NCBI GenBank assembly: GCA_003987725.1
Contig: RXJH01000008.1
Location: 1-64,000 of the forward strand
Source of the DNA: Hyphomicrobium sp.
GTDB taxonomy: Bacteria; Pseudomonadota; Alphaproteobacteria; Rhizobiales; Hyphomicrobiaceae
Direction of reading: 5' to 3'
Length of the DNA: 64,000 nucleotides
The position numbers and the translations under genes were made by a program. Position 1 is the stretch's first letter; each line of letters starts with the position of its first letter. The notes below the pieces were generated by a model, which saw nothing but the letters and a program-made list of their open reading frames with translations, made no database searches and was not told the origin of the DNA. This document shows positions 1 to 10,767 of the stretch, one piece after another.

Positions 1-131
1 CGTCGCGCGCCGACATCGATATGACTAAGCAGATCATCGATGCCTCCCGCCCGCTCGGCGTCGCCGTCCACGACCACATCATCGTCGGCCGCAACGGCCA
101 CGCGAGCCTGAAGGCGCTGCGGTTGATTTAG
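1..131 (+). CDS. radC: RadC family protein, C-terminal end only
   Basis: This is the 3' end of a gene cut by the window start; the readable frame begins at base 3 and ends with TAG. The residues include [19 protein letters not shown], which is the typical last block of the RadC (JAB/MPN-type) domain: the His-x-His pair in VHDHIIVG and the following Gly belong to the metal-binding end of that fold. The protein then ends within 20 residues, as RadC proteins usually do. RadC proteins are JAMM-like putative metalloproteins whose cellular role remains unclear despite the old DNA-repair name. It converges on the transporter gene downstream. Confidence 0.8.
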   Translation, partial: SRADIDMTKQIIDASRPLGVAVHDHIIVGRNGHASLKALRLI

Positions 132-136
132 AAAAC

Positions 137-2574
<2,438 letters not shown>

Positions 2575-2656
2575 ACTGTAACGGCGGTTTAATTTGCGCG
2601 TTGGCGCGACAAGATCGCGCTTGGCAACAGCGCACGCCGCGAATCTGCCATGCTGG

Positions 2657-2692
2657 CATTGCATTGCGTCTAGCGCATAGCTAAATGCAATG
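2657..2692 (+). promoter_or_regulatory. Inverted repeat upstream of the LysR gene, candidate operator
   Basis: CATTGCATT at 2657-2665 and AATGCAATG at 2684-2692 are perfect 9-base inverted arms separated by 18 bases, ending 31 bases before the LysR start. LysR-type regulators usually bind dyads in their own promoter region, so autoregulation is a reasonable inference. The arms contain TGCATT, but they do not match the PhaR-like motif seen at the phasin promoter. Confidence 0.45.
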
Positions 2693-2723
2693 ACCCAGCA
2701 ACTGCACATGCAGGTCTCCGAAA

Positions 2724-3617
2724 ATGGATTGGGATAAGCTTCGCATCTTCCATGCGGCCGCCGAGGCTGGCAGCTTCACGCATGCCGGAGAGCAGCTTCA
2801 CATGAGCCAATCGGCCGTCAGCCGCCAGATCTCGGCGCTGGAAGCCAATCTTCGTGTCACTCTGTTTCATCGCCATGCCCGCGGTCTCGTTCTGACCGAA
2901 CAGGGCGAGCTTTTGAACCGGACAGTCGCGGAAGTCTTTGCCAAGCTGCAGACGGCCGAGACGCTTCTCTCCGATTCAACGACCAAACCTTCAGGCGATC
3001 TCAGGATCACCGCACCGATCGGCTTCGGCACCATCTGGTTGACGCCCCGGCTTCGCGAGTTCGGCGAACTCTATCCCGAAATCCGCGTCGAGCTGATCCT
3101 CAACGACGATCAGGTTGATATCGGCATGCGCGCCGCCGATGCCGCGATCTGGACGCGCGAGCCGGAACAGGCGGACCTCATCCGCCGCCCGCTGTTCGAA
3201 AGTCATGTTCGCGCCTTCGCATCTGCGCAATACGTTCGCAAGTACGGCGCGCCGAAAAGCCTGGCCGACCTCGATCAGCACCGCATCATCGGATACACCG
3301 GGCCGTCCGCGCAGCATCTCGACGCCATGTCGTGGATCGAGACCGCCGGCCGCAACGGCGCGGGGATGCGGGAAGCCGCCCTCCGGGTCAATAGCGTCGT
3401 GGCGATCAAATATGCCATTCGCGCCGGCATCGGCGTCGGCATGATCCCGGACTACCTGACCGACGAGCTGACCGATCTCGTACCCGTACTGACGGATATC
3501 GAGCAGCCGTCGCTGAATATGGTCTTCGCCTACCCCGAAGAGCTGAAATCCTCGAAAAAGGTGCAGCTACTCCGCGACTTCCTGATCTCAAAGATCTCGA
3601 AAAATCGGAACAATTGA
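2724..3617 (+). CDS. LysR family transcriptional regulator
   Basis: A 297-residue DNA-binding regulator with the standard two-part design. The N-terminal winged helix-turn-helix (residues 1-60) contains HMSQSAVSRQISALE as the recognition region and ends with RGLVLTEQGE. The effector-binding domain follows from about residue 90 and includes GDLRITAPIGFG and the late GIGVGMIPDYL segment. The start is fixed by MDWDKLRIFHAAAEAGSFT, which is typical. The target is unknown. It lies 149 bases after trxB in the same direction, and a perfect dyad is in front of it. The effector cannot be told from sequence. Confidence 0.92.
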   Translation: MDWDKLRIFHAAAEAGSFTHAGEQLHMSQSAVSRQISALEANLRVTLFHRHARGLVLTEQGELLNRTVAEVFAKLQTAETLLSDSTTKPSGDLRITAPIGFGTIWLTPRLREFGELYPEIRVELILNDDQVDIGMRAADAAIWTREPEQADLIRRPLFESHVRAFASAQYVRKYGAPKSLADLDQHRIIGYTGPSAQHLDAMSWIETAGRNGAGMREAALRVNSVVAIKYAIRAGIGVGMIPDYLTDELTDLVPVLTDIEQPSLNMVFAYPEELKSSKKVQLLRDFLISKISKNRNN

Positions 3618-3734
3618 AACGAACCCCGAGAGGCCCCCAAAAACCCTCGGGCAGGTCGAAAACCCCCCGCTTTCGGCTTATGGCGGCTCCGACCAGCGCT
3701 GATTTGCGCAAACGGGAACGAGACGCTATCTAGG

Positions 3735-3779
3735 GCATGATCCGGAAAAGTGGATACCGGTTTTCCGATAAGATCATGC
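3735..3779. repeat. Dispersed imperfect palindrome of Rhizobiales type
   Basis: The element starts GCATGATC, then CGGAAAA, an 11-base centre ending ACCGG, then TTTTCCG, four bases, and closes with GATCATGC. The outer 8-base and inner 7-base arms are perfect complements. From memory, near-identical copies are scattered by the hundred between genes in Bradyrhizobium, Rhodopseudomonas and relatives. It sits 50 bases upstream of leuC, where it could fold in the leader RNA. Confidence 0.7.
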
Positions 3780-3829
3780 TCCAACAACGCTCATCCTCAT
3801 CCGCCGTCCTCCAAAGGCTCAACGAAGTC

Positions 3830-5236
3830 ATGGCAAAAACGCTGTACGATAAAATCTTCGACGATCACGTAGTTGAACAGTCGCCGGACGGAACGAGCCT
3901 CCTCTATATCGACCGCCACCTCGTCCACGAGGTCACGAGCCCGCAGGCTTTCGAAGGACTGCGCATGGCCGGCCGCAAGGTTCGGGCTCCGGACAAAACC
4001 CTCGCCGTCGTCGATCATAACGTCCCGACCAGCGACCGCTCGAAAGGCATTGCCGACGCGGAAAGCCGCGTCCAGGTCGAGACGCTGGCGACGAACGCTC
4101 GCGACTTCGGCATCGAATACTTCAACGAGCTCGACAAGCGCCAGGGCATCGTCCACGTCGTCGGCCCGGAGCAGGGGTTCACCCTTCCCGGTACGACGAT
4201 CGTCTGCGGCGACAGCCACACCTCGACGCACGGCGCGTTCGGCGCGCTGGCCCACGGCATCGGCACGTCCGAGGTCGAACACGTTCTGGCGACGCAAACG
4301 CTGATCCAGAAAAAAGCCAAGAACATGCTGGTAACGGTCGACGGCGTCGCGCCGCACGGCGTCGGCGCCAAGGACATCACCTTGGCGATCATCGGCGAGA
4401 TCGGCACGGCAGGCGGCACCGGCTCCGTCATCGAATACGCCGGCGAAGCGATCCGCTCGCTGTCGATGGAAGGCCGCATGACGGTCTGCAACATGTCGAT
4501 CGAAGGCGGCGCCCGCGCCGGCATGATCGCGCCCGACGAAAAGACCTTCGCATTCTTGAAGGATCGCCCCAAGGCACCGAAAGGTGCCGCCTGGGACCTG
4601 GCGATGAAATACTGGGAAACACTGCACACGGATGAAGGCGCCCGCTTCGATCGCGAGGTTCGCCTTGACGCCGCGAAGCTGCCGCCAATCGTCTCCTGGG
4701 GCACGAGCCCGGAGGACGTAACGTCGGTCGCCAGCGCCGTTCCCAACCCCGCCGACGTGCATGACGAGAACAAGCGCGCATCGATGCAGCGCGCGCTCGA
4801 CTACATGGGCCTGACGCCCGGCACGAAGATCACCGATATCCCGCTCGACGTCGTCTGGATCGGAAGCTGCACGAACGGCCGCATCGAAGACTTGCGCGCC
4901 GTTGCCAAGGTCGTCGACGGCAAAAAGATCTCGTCGCGCCTCGCCTACGCGATGATCGTTCCGGGATCGGGCCTCGTCAAAGAACAGGCGGAAGCCGAGG
5001 GTCTCGACAAGATCTTCAAGGAAGCCGGTTTCGAATGGCGCGAGCCGGGCTGCTCAATGTGCCTCGGCATGAACCCGGACCAGCTGAAGCCGGGCCAGCG
5101 TTGCGCCTCGACCTCGAACCGCAACTTCGAAGGCCGCCAGGGCTACAAGGGCCGCACGCACTTGGTCTCGCCGATCATGGCGGCAGCGGCAGCGCTCGAA
5201 GGCCACTTCGTCGATGTGAGAAACTGGCAGGCCTAA
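3830..5236 (+). CDS. leuC: 3-isopropylmalate dehydratase large subunit
   Basis: The large, iron-sulfur subunit of isopropylmalate isomerase, which converts 2- to 3-isopropylmalate in leucine synthesis. It has 468 residues. The [4Fe-4S] ligands are visible as Cys347 in GSCTN and Cys408/Cys411 in CSMC; the family signature [13 protein letters not shown] lies near residue 130. ATG at 3830 ([15 protein letters not shown]) gives the family N-terminus; the frame is open further upstream only through the palindromic repeat. Its partner leuD is 3.5 kb downstream, separated by five unrelated genes, one of them on the other strand. Confidence 0.97.
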   Translation: MAKTLYDKIFDDHVVEQSPDGTSLLYIDRHLVHEVTSPQAFEGLRMAGRKVRAPDKTLAVVDHNVPTSDRSKGIADAESRVQVETLATNARDFGIEYFNELDKRQGIVHVVGPEQGFTLPGTTIVCGDSHTSTHGAFGALAHGIGTSEVEHVLATQTLIQKKAKNMLVTVDGVAPHGVGAKDITLAIIGEIGTAGGTGSVIEYAGEAIRSLSMEGRMTVCNMSIEGGARAGMIAPDEKTFAFLKDRPKAPKGAAWDLAMKYWETLHTDEGARFDREVRLDAAKLPPIVSWGTSPEDVTSVASAVPNPADVHDENKRASMQRALDYMGLTPGTKITDIPLDVVWIGSCTNGRIEDLRAVAKVVDGKKISSRLAYAMIVPGSGLVKEQAEAEGLDKIFKEAGFEWREPGCSMCLGMNPDQLKPGQRCASTSNRNFEGRQGYKGRTHLVSPIMAAAAALEGHFVDVRNWQA

Positions 5237-5275
5237 CGGCCTGTCTTCACGACGCGATCGATTGCGCTCGGCGAA

Positions 5276-6037
5276 TTACGCCTGCGCGGCAACCTTGCTG
5301 TTGCCGTCGGAAACGGCGGCAGCAACCAGCGCCGGCTGAATGGCGACGCGCATGCTGGCAACCTCGTCCGGCGTGATCTTGAAGAAGCGGTTCTGCAGCT
5401 TCTGCCGCGTCTCAGCGAGCTTCAAGCTGCCGCCCAGCAACGTGATCTTGAAATCACCCGGCGGATAGAAGGCCGGTTCGCCGATCGGCTGGAAGCCGAG
5501 CATGTATTTGTAGAACTTCACCCACTCGGGCCGCGTCGCGATCAGCAGCATCGAAACTTCTGCTGCCTGCGCCGCCGTCAGCGCCGCGCGCACGAGGAAA
5601 GCGTAGAGCGTCGTCCGGTACGATGTGTTGTTGATCCCGGGCTCGATGGAAAGACGCGAGACTTCGACGAGCGCGCCGTCGACTTTGCTTTTGATCTCTT
5701 TCAGCGCGGGATAGTAGGGACCGCATGGCAACGACGAAATCGTCTGCCACGGATGGTTGAAGCAAAGCCGGACACTTCCGACGAGACGGCCCTGATCGTA
5801 GGCGCCGAGCAGCACCGTCGTTGCAAGCGAATCGAATCGATCCGTGTATTTGCCGTTGTCGCTTGAGACGTCATAGCCAATCGCCTGATAGGCGCGGAGC
5901 CGAAGCGCCGTCGCCTCGTTGACATCGATTTCTTTCGCGAGCACGCGCAATTCGAAACTCTGCGTTTCGCCATGCCAAGATCCCTCATCAGGCGGCAGGG
6001 TGTCTTGCCGGGGACGAAACGACAGCGGTATCGACAT
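5276..6037 (-). CDS. FeeM-like N-acyltransferase (GNAT fold)
   Basis: A 253-residue protein resembling the catalytic core of N-acyl amino acid synthases (FeeM) and the acyltransferases annotated with PEP-CTERM/exosortase systems. Recognisable stretches are LRLRAYQAIGY near residue 50, RLVGSVRLCF near 85, VEVSRLSIEPG near 125 and FYKYMLGFQPIGEPAFYPPG near 180. Together these match the autoinducer-synthase-like branch of the GNAT fold, which takes acyl chains from acyl-ACP. The product might be an N-acyl amino acid or a related lipid signal; this is inference. It converges with leuC and diverges from a methyltransferase gene. No exosortase or PEP-CTERM gene is in the window. Confidence 0.6.
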   Translation of the reverse strand: MSIPLSFRPRQDTLPPDEGSWHGETQSFELRVLAKEIDVNEATALRLRAYQAIGYDVSSDNGKYTDRFDSLATTVLLGAYDQGRLVGSVRLCFNHPWQTISSLPCGPYYPALKEIKSKVDGALVEVSRLSIEPGINNTSYRTTLYAFLVRAALTAAQAAEVSMLLIATRPEWVKFYKYMLGFQPIGEPAFYPPGDFKITLLGGSLKLAETRQKLQNRFFKITPDEVASMRVAIQPALVAAAVSDGNSKVAAQA

Positions 6038-6209
6038 CTATGGAATTCTCGGAATGACTGCGGTGGGGTACACGAACAGAAAGTTCGCGGAGAGATAGGA
6101 GCCGTTTACCGCATGACCAACGCGGCAAATGTTCTTTTGTTGCATTAACATTGCTTAGTTACCCTCCGGACACAAAACGTTTTTTCAACACTGATGCAGA
6201 GGTGCCACC

Positions 6210-7022
6210 GTGACTGAAGATTTGAACGCGGTCATCCGCTCGAAATTCGGTCCTGCAGCGGCCGACTACGCGTCTTCCGAGGTGCATGCGAAAGGCGAGA
6301 GCCTGGCGCGCATCGTCGAGCTTGTAGCGCCGCAAAAGACTTGGACTGCACTCGATGTGGCGACGGGCGCCGGACACACCGCCGCCATCTTCGCCCCTCA
6401 CGTCGCAAGCATCATCGCGAGCGACATCACCGATGAAATGTTGAAGGAAGCTGCGAAGCTCGCAGCATCGCGCGGGCTCGCCAACATGTCGACGGCGCCC
6501 GCGTCGGCCGGCGCACTGCCGTTTCCGGATGAAAGCTTCGACCTCGTCTGCTGCCGCCTCGCGGCGCACCACTTTCCAAGCCTCGAAAACTTCGTCACCG
6601 AGGTTCACCGCGTCCTGAAAAAAGGCGGACGCTTCGCCCTCGTCGACAACGTGGCGCCCGATCAGGAGCGCCTGCCGGGCGCAACCGGCGACGACATCGA
6701 CGACGCGATCTCCGCCTACAATGCTTTCGAAAAGTTACGCGATCCGAGTCACGGTTTCGCGCCGCCGCCGGAATATTGGCTCGAACTCTTACGCAACGCC
6801 GGATTGGCGATTGTGGCTGAGGAACAGATCGAAAAAGAACTCGCGTTCAATCCTTGGGTTGCCCGCATGCGCTGCACGCCCGAGGTCGTTGCCGAGCTGA
6901 AGGACATTTTAAGCGGCGGCAACGCGGCCCTGAGAACGTTTCTGAAGCCCCGCGTCGACGCGCAAGGCGCGCTCCATTTCACGCTTCAGGAACTGCTGCT
7001 CGTCGCCGACAAAAAGGATTGA
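6210..7022 (+). CDS. Class I SAM-dependent methyltransferase
   Basis: A 270-residue methyltransferase of the UbiE/COQ5-like type. Motif I is ALDVATGAGHTAAIF (about 45-60), motif II is IIASDITDEML, and the post-motif segment LPFPDESFDLVCCRLAAHHF is characteristic of the Methyltransf_11 group. The start is a GTG preceded by AGGTG. The substrate is not determinable: true UbiE proteins are closely conserved and this one is more diverged, so a small-molecule or lipid substrate is equally likely. It is divergent from the FeeM-like gene and is followed at 68 bases by a zincin-like gene in the same direction. Confidence 0.8.
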   Translation: MTEDLNAVIRSKFGPAAADYASSEVHAKGESLARIVELVAPQKTWTALDVATGAGHTAAIFAPHVASIIASDITDEMLKEAAKLAASRGLANMSTAPASAGALPFPDESFDLVCCRLAAHHFPSLENFVTEVHRVLKKGGRFALVDNVAPDQERLPGATGDDIDDAISAYNAFEKLRDPSHGFAPPPEYWLELLRNAGLAIVAEEQIEKELAFNPWVARMRCTPEVVAELKDILSGGNAALRTFLKPRVDAQGALHFTLQELLLVADKKD

Positions 7023-7090
7023 GCCGAATAACCTTTCTATTTGCCGTCACCCGACCTATCTCCTGCACTCAACTTTCCGGAGTGAGCGCA

Positions 7091-7501
7091 ATGCCGACCG
7101 ATTGGACCCATGCAACGCCACCGACGCTTGCCGATTTCGAAGTCATGGCTCAGGCGGCTTGGGAGACGCTGCCATCCGAATTTCGCACGATGGCGGGCGA
7201 CGTCGTCATTCGCATCGAGGACTTGGCGCCCGATGACGTCCTCGACGATCTCGATATCGAAGATCCGTTCGAGTTGACCGGCCTTTACTCAGGCGTAAGC
7301 CTCGACCGGCAGGGCGCGACAGGTGAAACACGCGAGCCGGACATGGTCTTTCTCTATCGGCGCGCCATTCTCGACGAATGGGCCGCGAGCGACGAGGAAC
7401 TCGGTCATCTCGTGGCCCACGTGCTGATACACGAGATCGGCCACCATTTCGGCTTTTCCGATGAAGACATGGAGCACATCGAGCAGCAGACCTCCGGTTG
7501 A
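7091..7501 (+). CDS. Metallopeptidase family protein (zincin-like)
   Basis: A 136-residue protein carrying the zinc signature HEIGHHFGFSDEDME near its C-terminus (HExxH followed by His and an acidic pair). It matches the small minimal-zincin family (PF06262-type, as I recall) found widely in actinobacteria and alphaproteobacteria. It has no signal peptide, so it should be cytosolic. ATG at 7091 after GGAGTG gives MPTDWTHATPP; the longer frame from 6854 overlaps the methyltransferase and is not used. No substrate is known for this family. It is followed by a second, unrelated HExxH protein. Confidence 0.82.
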   Translation: MPTDWTHATPPTLADFEVMAQAAWETLPSEFRTMAGDVVIRIEDLAPDDVLDDLDIEDPFELTGLYSGVSLDRQGATGETREPDMVFLYRRAILDEWAASDEELGHLVAHVLIHEIGHHFGFSDEDMEHIEQQTSG

Positions 7502-7647
7502 AACGTGGCCGGAAGTCACACCGCTACTCATATCAACTTAACTCCATTATGTCACAAGACAGCTTAACTTGAGCCTCGCCGAATTTCAGGCCATGTTGTA
7601 GGGGCAGGCCGAGCGGGCATGTGGGGCATTTCTGGAAGCATGGGCGA

Positions 7648-8196
7648 ATGAGAGTTCGACGATTCACTAGCCGATTCGTCTTGGGCCTTATCTTGGGCTC
7701 GTCACTGGCGTTGACGCCGGTTGCGGACGCACAGGACACGACCACGCCCATTCGCGACGGCATCCCGACTCCGGAGCAATATATTTCGACCGTCGGCGGA
7801 GACAGCCACCTCGTGGCGCCCGGCGAGTTCAAGCTCGACGGCCGCCAGCAATACTGCGGCCAGCGGCCGACCGTCATCGACAACAAGCTCGATGATTATG
7901 GCGCCGCCTACCCGGGCTTTCTGATCATGAACCCCAAATTGCTCGACCGCGTCTCGACGCCGGTCAAGCAATGGATCTACGCCCACGAGTGCGGCCACCA
8001 GTTCCGCGGGCCCGACGAGGAAACCGCCGATTGCTTCGCCGTTCAGCGCGGCCGCCGCCAGGGCTGGCTAAAGCCCGAAGGCCTCGAAGAAATCTGCACG
8101 TTCATCAGCCCCGCGAAGGGCGACAGCATGCATTTCTCAGGCTCCTACCGCTGCGAATACATGCGCAAGTGCTACGAAGACCCGAACATCCGCTGA
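7648..8196 (+). CDS. Secreted putative zinc metalloprotein, uncharacterised
   Basis: A 182-residue protein with an N-terminal signal peptide (Arg-rich start, hydrophobic FVLGLILGSSLALTPVADA). The mature part has an HECGHQF motif at about residue 115 and then DEETADCFAVQRG, which resembles the HExxH plus E-x-x-D arrangement of gluzincin-like peptidases that retain a distant Glu/Asp ligand. Six Cys in the mature chain suggest disulfides. I chose ATG 7648; a GTG at 7621 in the same frame is possible. The peptidase call is inference from the motif only. It follows the zincin gene in the same direction. Confidence 0.65.
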   Translation: MRVRRFTSRFVLGLILGSSLALTPVADAQDTTTPIRDGIPTPEQYISTVGGDSHLVAPGEFKLDGRQQYCGQRPTVIDNKLDDYGAAYPGFLIMNPKLLDRVSTPVKQWIYAHECGHQFRGPDEETADCFAVQRGRRQGWLKPEGLEEICTFISPAKGDSMHFSGSYRCEYMRKCYEDPNIR

Positions 8197-8290
8197 AGCG
8201 CGCCGACGCGATAGCCCAAACAGCAAAAACTTATCCCCGCGCTCTCGCCCGCGCCTAAAATCGCAGATCCGCCGGCCTTGAGGATCTGCA

Positions 8291-8722
8291 ATGCGGTTTG
8301 CCGACTATACGGAGCGCCTTTCCGAGCTTGCCAAGACCGTTAACCGTTGGCTGTCCCTGGCGGCCCGGCTCGACGTCCTCCGACGCGAGAAAGTCGCGCT
8401 CTATGCCGAAGAGGTGGCTGCGACGCTCGCCCGGGCGGCAGCGAACCTCGCGACGTTGGAAATCTGCCCAAAGGACCGCCTGGCGCTCCTCTCCGCCACC
8501 CGCGAGCTCGGCCGCATTTCGGGATATGTCGAAACGATTGTCGCGACGCTCGAAGATCATCTTGACGGGCGCAAGCGGGCTGGCGTTAAACGACGCCTGG
8601 AACATTTGCAGCCCTTCGATCTCGAGGCCGCTATCCGGGAGTTCGGCGCCTTTCGCCACGCCCGGCGTCTCGCCTCGGCCGAAGGCTATTTCCGGGCGCT
8701 TGCGGACACGTTGCGCGCCTGA
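8291..8722 (+). CDS. Conserved-looking hypothetical protein, helical
   Basis: A 143-residue, highly charged and probably all-helical protein (MRFADYTERLSELAKTVNRW...) that I do not recognise. GAGGAT lies six bases before the ATG. A second frame over nearly the same bases (8298-8735) also stays open, but its translation is Ser/Arg-rich, as shadows of G+C-rich genes are, whereas this frame has balanced Leu/Ala/Glu content. It ends 15 bases before leuD and may be co-transcribed with it. No membrane segment or signal peptide is visible. Confidence 0.6.
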   Translation: MRFADYTERLSELAKTVNRWLSLAARLDVLRREKVALYAEEVAATLARAAANLATLEICPKDRLALLSATRELGRISGYVETIVATLEDHLDGRKRAGVKRRLEHLQPFDLEAAIREFGAFRHARRLASAEGYFRALADTLRA

Positions 8723-8737
8723 TCAGGAGACCTAAGC

Positions 8738-9346
8738 ATGGACAAGTTCACGGTTCTGACAGGCGTCGCAGCCCCGCTGCCGATCCGCAACGTCGATACC
8801 GACATGATCATCCCGAAGCAGTTTCTGAAAACGATCAAGCGCACGGGCCTCGGCAAGTCGCTGTTCTACGAAATGCGCTATGATCCGGCGACGGGCAAAG
8901 AGATCTCGGATTTCGTCCTGAACAAGCCGCAGTACCGCGCCGCGACGATCCTCGTGACGGGCGACAACTTCGGCTGCGGTTCCTCGCGCGAGCATGCGCC
9001 GTGGGCGCTCTTGGATTTTGGCATCCGTTGCGTCATCGCCCCGGACTTCGCGGACATCTTCTATAACAACTGCTTCCAGAACGGCATCCTGCCGATCAAG
9101 GTGCCGCAGAGCGAAGTCGACAAGCTGATGGACGACGCGAGCCGCGGCGCCAACGCGACGCTCACCGTCGATCTCGAAGCGCAAGAGATTCGTGGCCCCG
9201 ACGGCGGCGTCATCAAGTTCGAGATAGATCCGTTCCGCAAGCATTGCCTCCTGAACGGCCTCGACAACATCGGCCTGACGCTTGAGAAGGGTAAGCAGAT
9301 CTCATCCTTCGAATCTTCCACCGCTTCGTCGCGCCCCTGGCTCTGA
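8738..9346 (+). CDS. leuD: 3-isopropylmalate dehydratase small subunit
   Basis: The small (swivel-domain) subunit of isopropylmalate isomerase, pairing with LeuC. It has 202 residues, the usual length. The start [27 protein letters not shown] and the signature [16 protein letters not shown] (about residues 70-85) are diagnostic. AGGAG lies 12 bases before the ATG. It heads a short same-strand run with the glyoxalase-like gene, a 70-residue unknown and a TauE-like permease. Confidence 0.97.
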   Translation: MDKFTVLTGVAAPLPIRNVDTDMIIPKQFLKTIKRTGLGKSLFYEMRYDPATGKEISDFVLNKPQYRAATILVTGDNFGCGSSREHAPWALLDFGIRCVIAPDFADIFYNNCFQNGILPIKVPQSEVDKLMDDASRGANATLTVDLEAQEIRGPDGGVIKFEIDPFRKHCLLNGLDNIGLTLEKGKQISSFESSTASSRPWL

Positions 9347-9364
9347 GCTGAGGAAAAAACCGAG

Positions 9365-9760
9365 ATGGCCAAAGCGATTCACATGATGATCCGCGTGCTC
9401 GATGAAGCGCGCTCGGTGAAATTCTATGAGACCTGTTTCGGCCTCAAGATCTCCGACCGCAAGGAGTGGCCGGACTTCTCGCTGACCTACATGAAGAACC
9501 CCGAAAACGACTTCGAGGTGGAGTTGACCGTCAACAAGGGCCGCACCGATCCCTACGACCTCGGCAACGGCTATGGTCATGTCGCCTTCGTCGTCGACGA
9601 CCTCGAGGCAACGCGCGCCAAGATCGCCGAGGCGGGCTATCAGCCCAAAGACATCAAGACCATGAACTATGACGGGAAGCCCTTCGGCAAGTTCTTCTTC
9701 ATCGACGACCCCGACGGCTACAAGATCGAGGTCCTGCAGCGCGGCGGACGCTTCCAGTAA
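9365..9760 (+). CDS. gloA: Lactoylglutathione lyase / VOC family protein
   Basis: A 131-residue vicinal-oxygen-chelate protein with the length and order of glyoxalase I, which isomerises the methylglyoxal-glutathione hemithioacetal to S-lactoylglutathione. Two beta-alpha-beta-beta-beta modules are visible, with candidate metal ligands His in IHMMIRVLD, Glu in FEVELT, His in YGHVAFVVDD and Glu in GYKIEVLQR. A related dioxygenase-like VOC enzyme is less likely. AGGAAAAAACCGAG precedes the ATG. It lies 18 bases after leuD. Confidence 0.85.
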   Translation: MAKAIHMMIRVLDEARSVKFYETCFGLKISDRKEWPDFSLTYMKNPENDFEVELTVNKGRTDPYDLGNGYGHVAFVVDDLEATRAKIAEAGYQPKDIKTMNYDGKPFGKFFFIDDPDGYKIEVLQRGGRFQ

Positions 9761-9778
9761 CAAGCGGGCGAAACGATC

Positions 9779-9991
9779 ATGGCCGATGACGACTTCAAGT
9801 TCGACGCGGCCATGATGGGGCGTCTCGCGGGTGCATTGTCATTCGTTGTCGGCGCCGACCACGCCGCGACGAAAGCCCTGAAGGCCGCATCCGAGACGGG
9901 TTCTGAAAAAGACATCAAAGCCGCGCGCACGCAATTCCTGCGGCTGAAGCCCGGCGACCGCCGCGCCGCTTTGACCATGCTGAACGACTAG
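9779..9991 (+). CDS. Small hypothetical protein, 70 residues
   Basis: MADDDFKFDAAMMGRLAGALSF starts a short, soluble, mostly helical protein with an acidic N-terminus and a basic second half (KDIKAARTQFLRLKPGDRRAA). I do not recognise the family. It lies 18 bases after the glyoxalase-like gene and 15 bases before the TauE-like gene, so it is probably part of the same transcript. No motif suggests a function. Confidence 0.6.
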   Translation: MADDDFKFDAAMMGRLAGALSFVVGADHAATKALKAASETGSEKDIKAARTQFLRLKPGDRRAALTMLND

Positions 9992-10006
9992 CGGCCACCA
10001 AAGCGC

Positions 10007-10759
10007 ATGGCCCTCACCTTCGAGCATGCGCTGCTTCCCATCGTCTTCGCGATTGTCGCCGCCCTCTACGCATCCGTTGGCCAGGCTGGCGGCACCGGTT
10101 ACATTGCAATCATGGGTCTCGCAGGCTTCGGCCCCGAGGCCATCAAGCCAACCGCCCTCGCATTGAATGTCATCGTCGCCGCCATCGGATGCGCGAGATT
10201 TGCACGCGCAGGGCTGCTGACGTGGCGAAGCTTCTATCCCTTCGCGATCCTCGGCGCGCCGTTCTCGGTCCTCGGTGGCATCAGCGACTTGCCGCACCGC
10301 CTCTATCAGCCAGTCGTTGGACTATTGCTGATCGCGGCAAGCGCTTTGATGCTCCGTTCGGCTGCACGCGCCGCCGAGATTGATCGCACTGCCTCCGCCA
10401 CGCCGCCATTCGGGCCGTCGCTCCTGGTCGGCGCGGTTGTCGGATACGTCTCGGGACTGACGGGTGTCGGCGGCGGCATATTTCTGAGCCCCCTCGTGTT
10501 GGCTTTCGGCTGGGTCGGAACGCGACAGGCAGCCGCCGTTTCCGTCGTCTTCAATCTCTTGAACTCAGCCGCTGCCCTCGCCGCAATCTGGACGGTGATA
10601 CCGGCAATGCCCGAACCCCTGCCCTGGTGGATGCTGGCCGTCGCCGTAGGCGGACTGCTCGGGTCCGGCCTCGGCATCCAATTCCTGTCACCCAAATCAT
10701 TGCGCTACATTCTCGCCGGCCTTCTTCTGGCAGCGGGCGTCAGAATGATCTTCACGTAA
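10007..10759 (+). CDS. Sulfite exporter TauE/SafE family permease
   Basis: A 250-residue polytopic inner-membrane protein with about eight hydrophobic segments. The two halves each carry the TauE-type loop: GQAGGTGYIAIMGLAGF near residue 25 and SGLTGVGGGIFLSPLVL near residue 150, the internal duplication typical of this family. Members are proposed to export sulfite, sulfoacetate or other small anions; the substrate here is unknown. It is the last gene of the leuD run and converges with the DUF2244 gene, eight bases apart. Confidence 0.88.
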   Translation: MALTFEHALLPIVFAIVAALYASVGQAGGTGYIAIMGLAGFGPEAIKPTALALNVIVAAIGCARFARAGLLTWRSFYPFAILGAPFSVLGGISDLPHRLYQPVVGLLLIAASALMLRSAARAAEIDRTASATPPFGPSLLVGAVVGYVSGLTGVGGGIFLSPLVLAFGWVGTRQAAAVSVVFNLLNSAAALAAIWTVIPAMPEPLPWWMLAVAVGGLLGSGLGIQFLSPKSLRYILAGLLLAAGVRMIFT

Positions 10760-10767
10760 CGGGAATT

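Noticed and set aside
6074-6088. CGAAC-AGAAA-GTTCG before the FeeM-like gene as a lux box or LexA box
   Set aside because: The arms are only five bases, and the spacing fits neither a lux box nor the alphaproteobacterial LexA direct repeat.
8298-8735. A 145-residue open frame overlapping the 143-residue gene before leuD
   Set aside because: Its translation is Ser/Arg-rich as expected for a shifted frame of a G+C-rich gene, and the other frame has a ribosome site and balanced composition.
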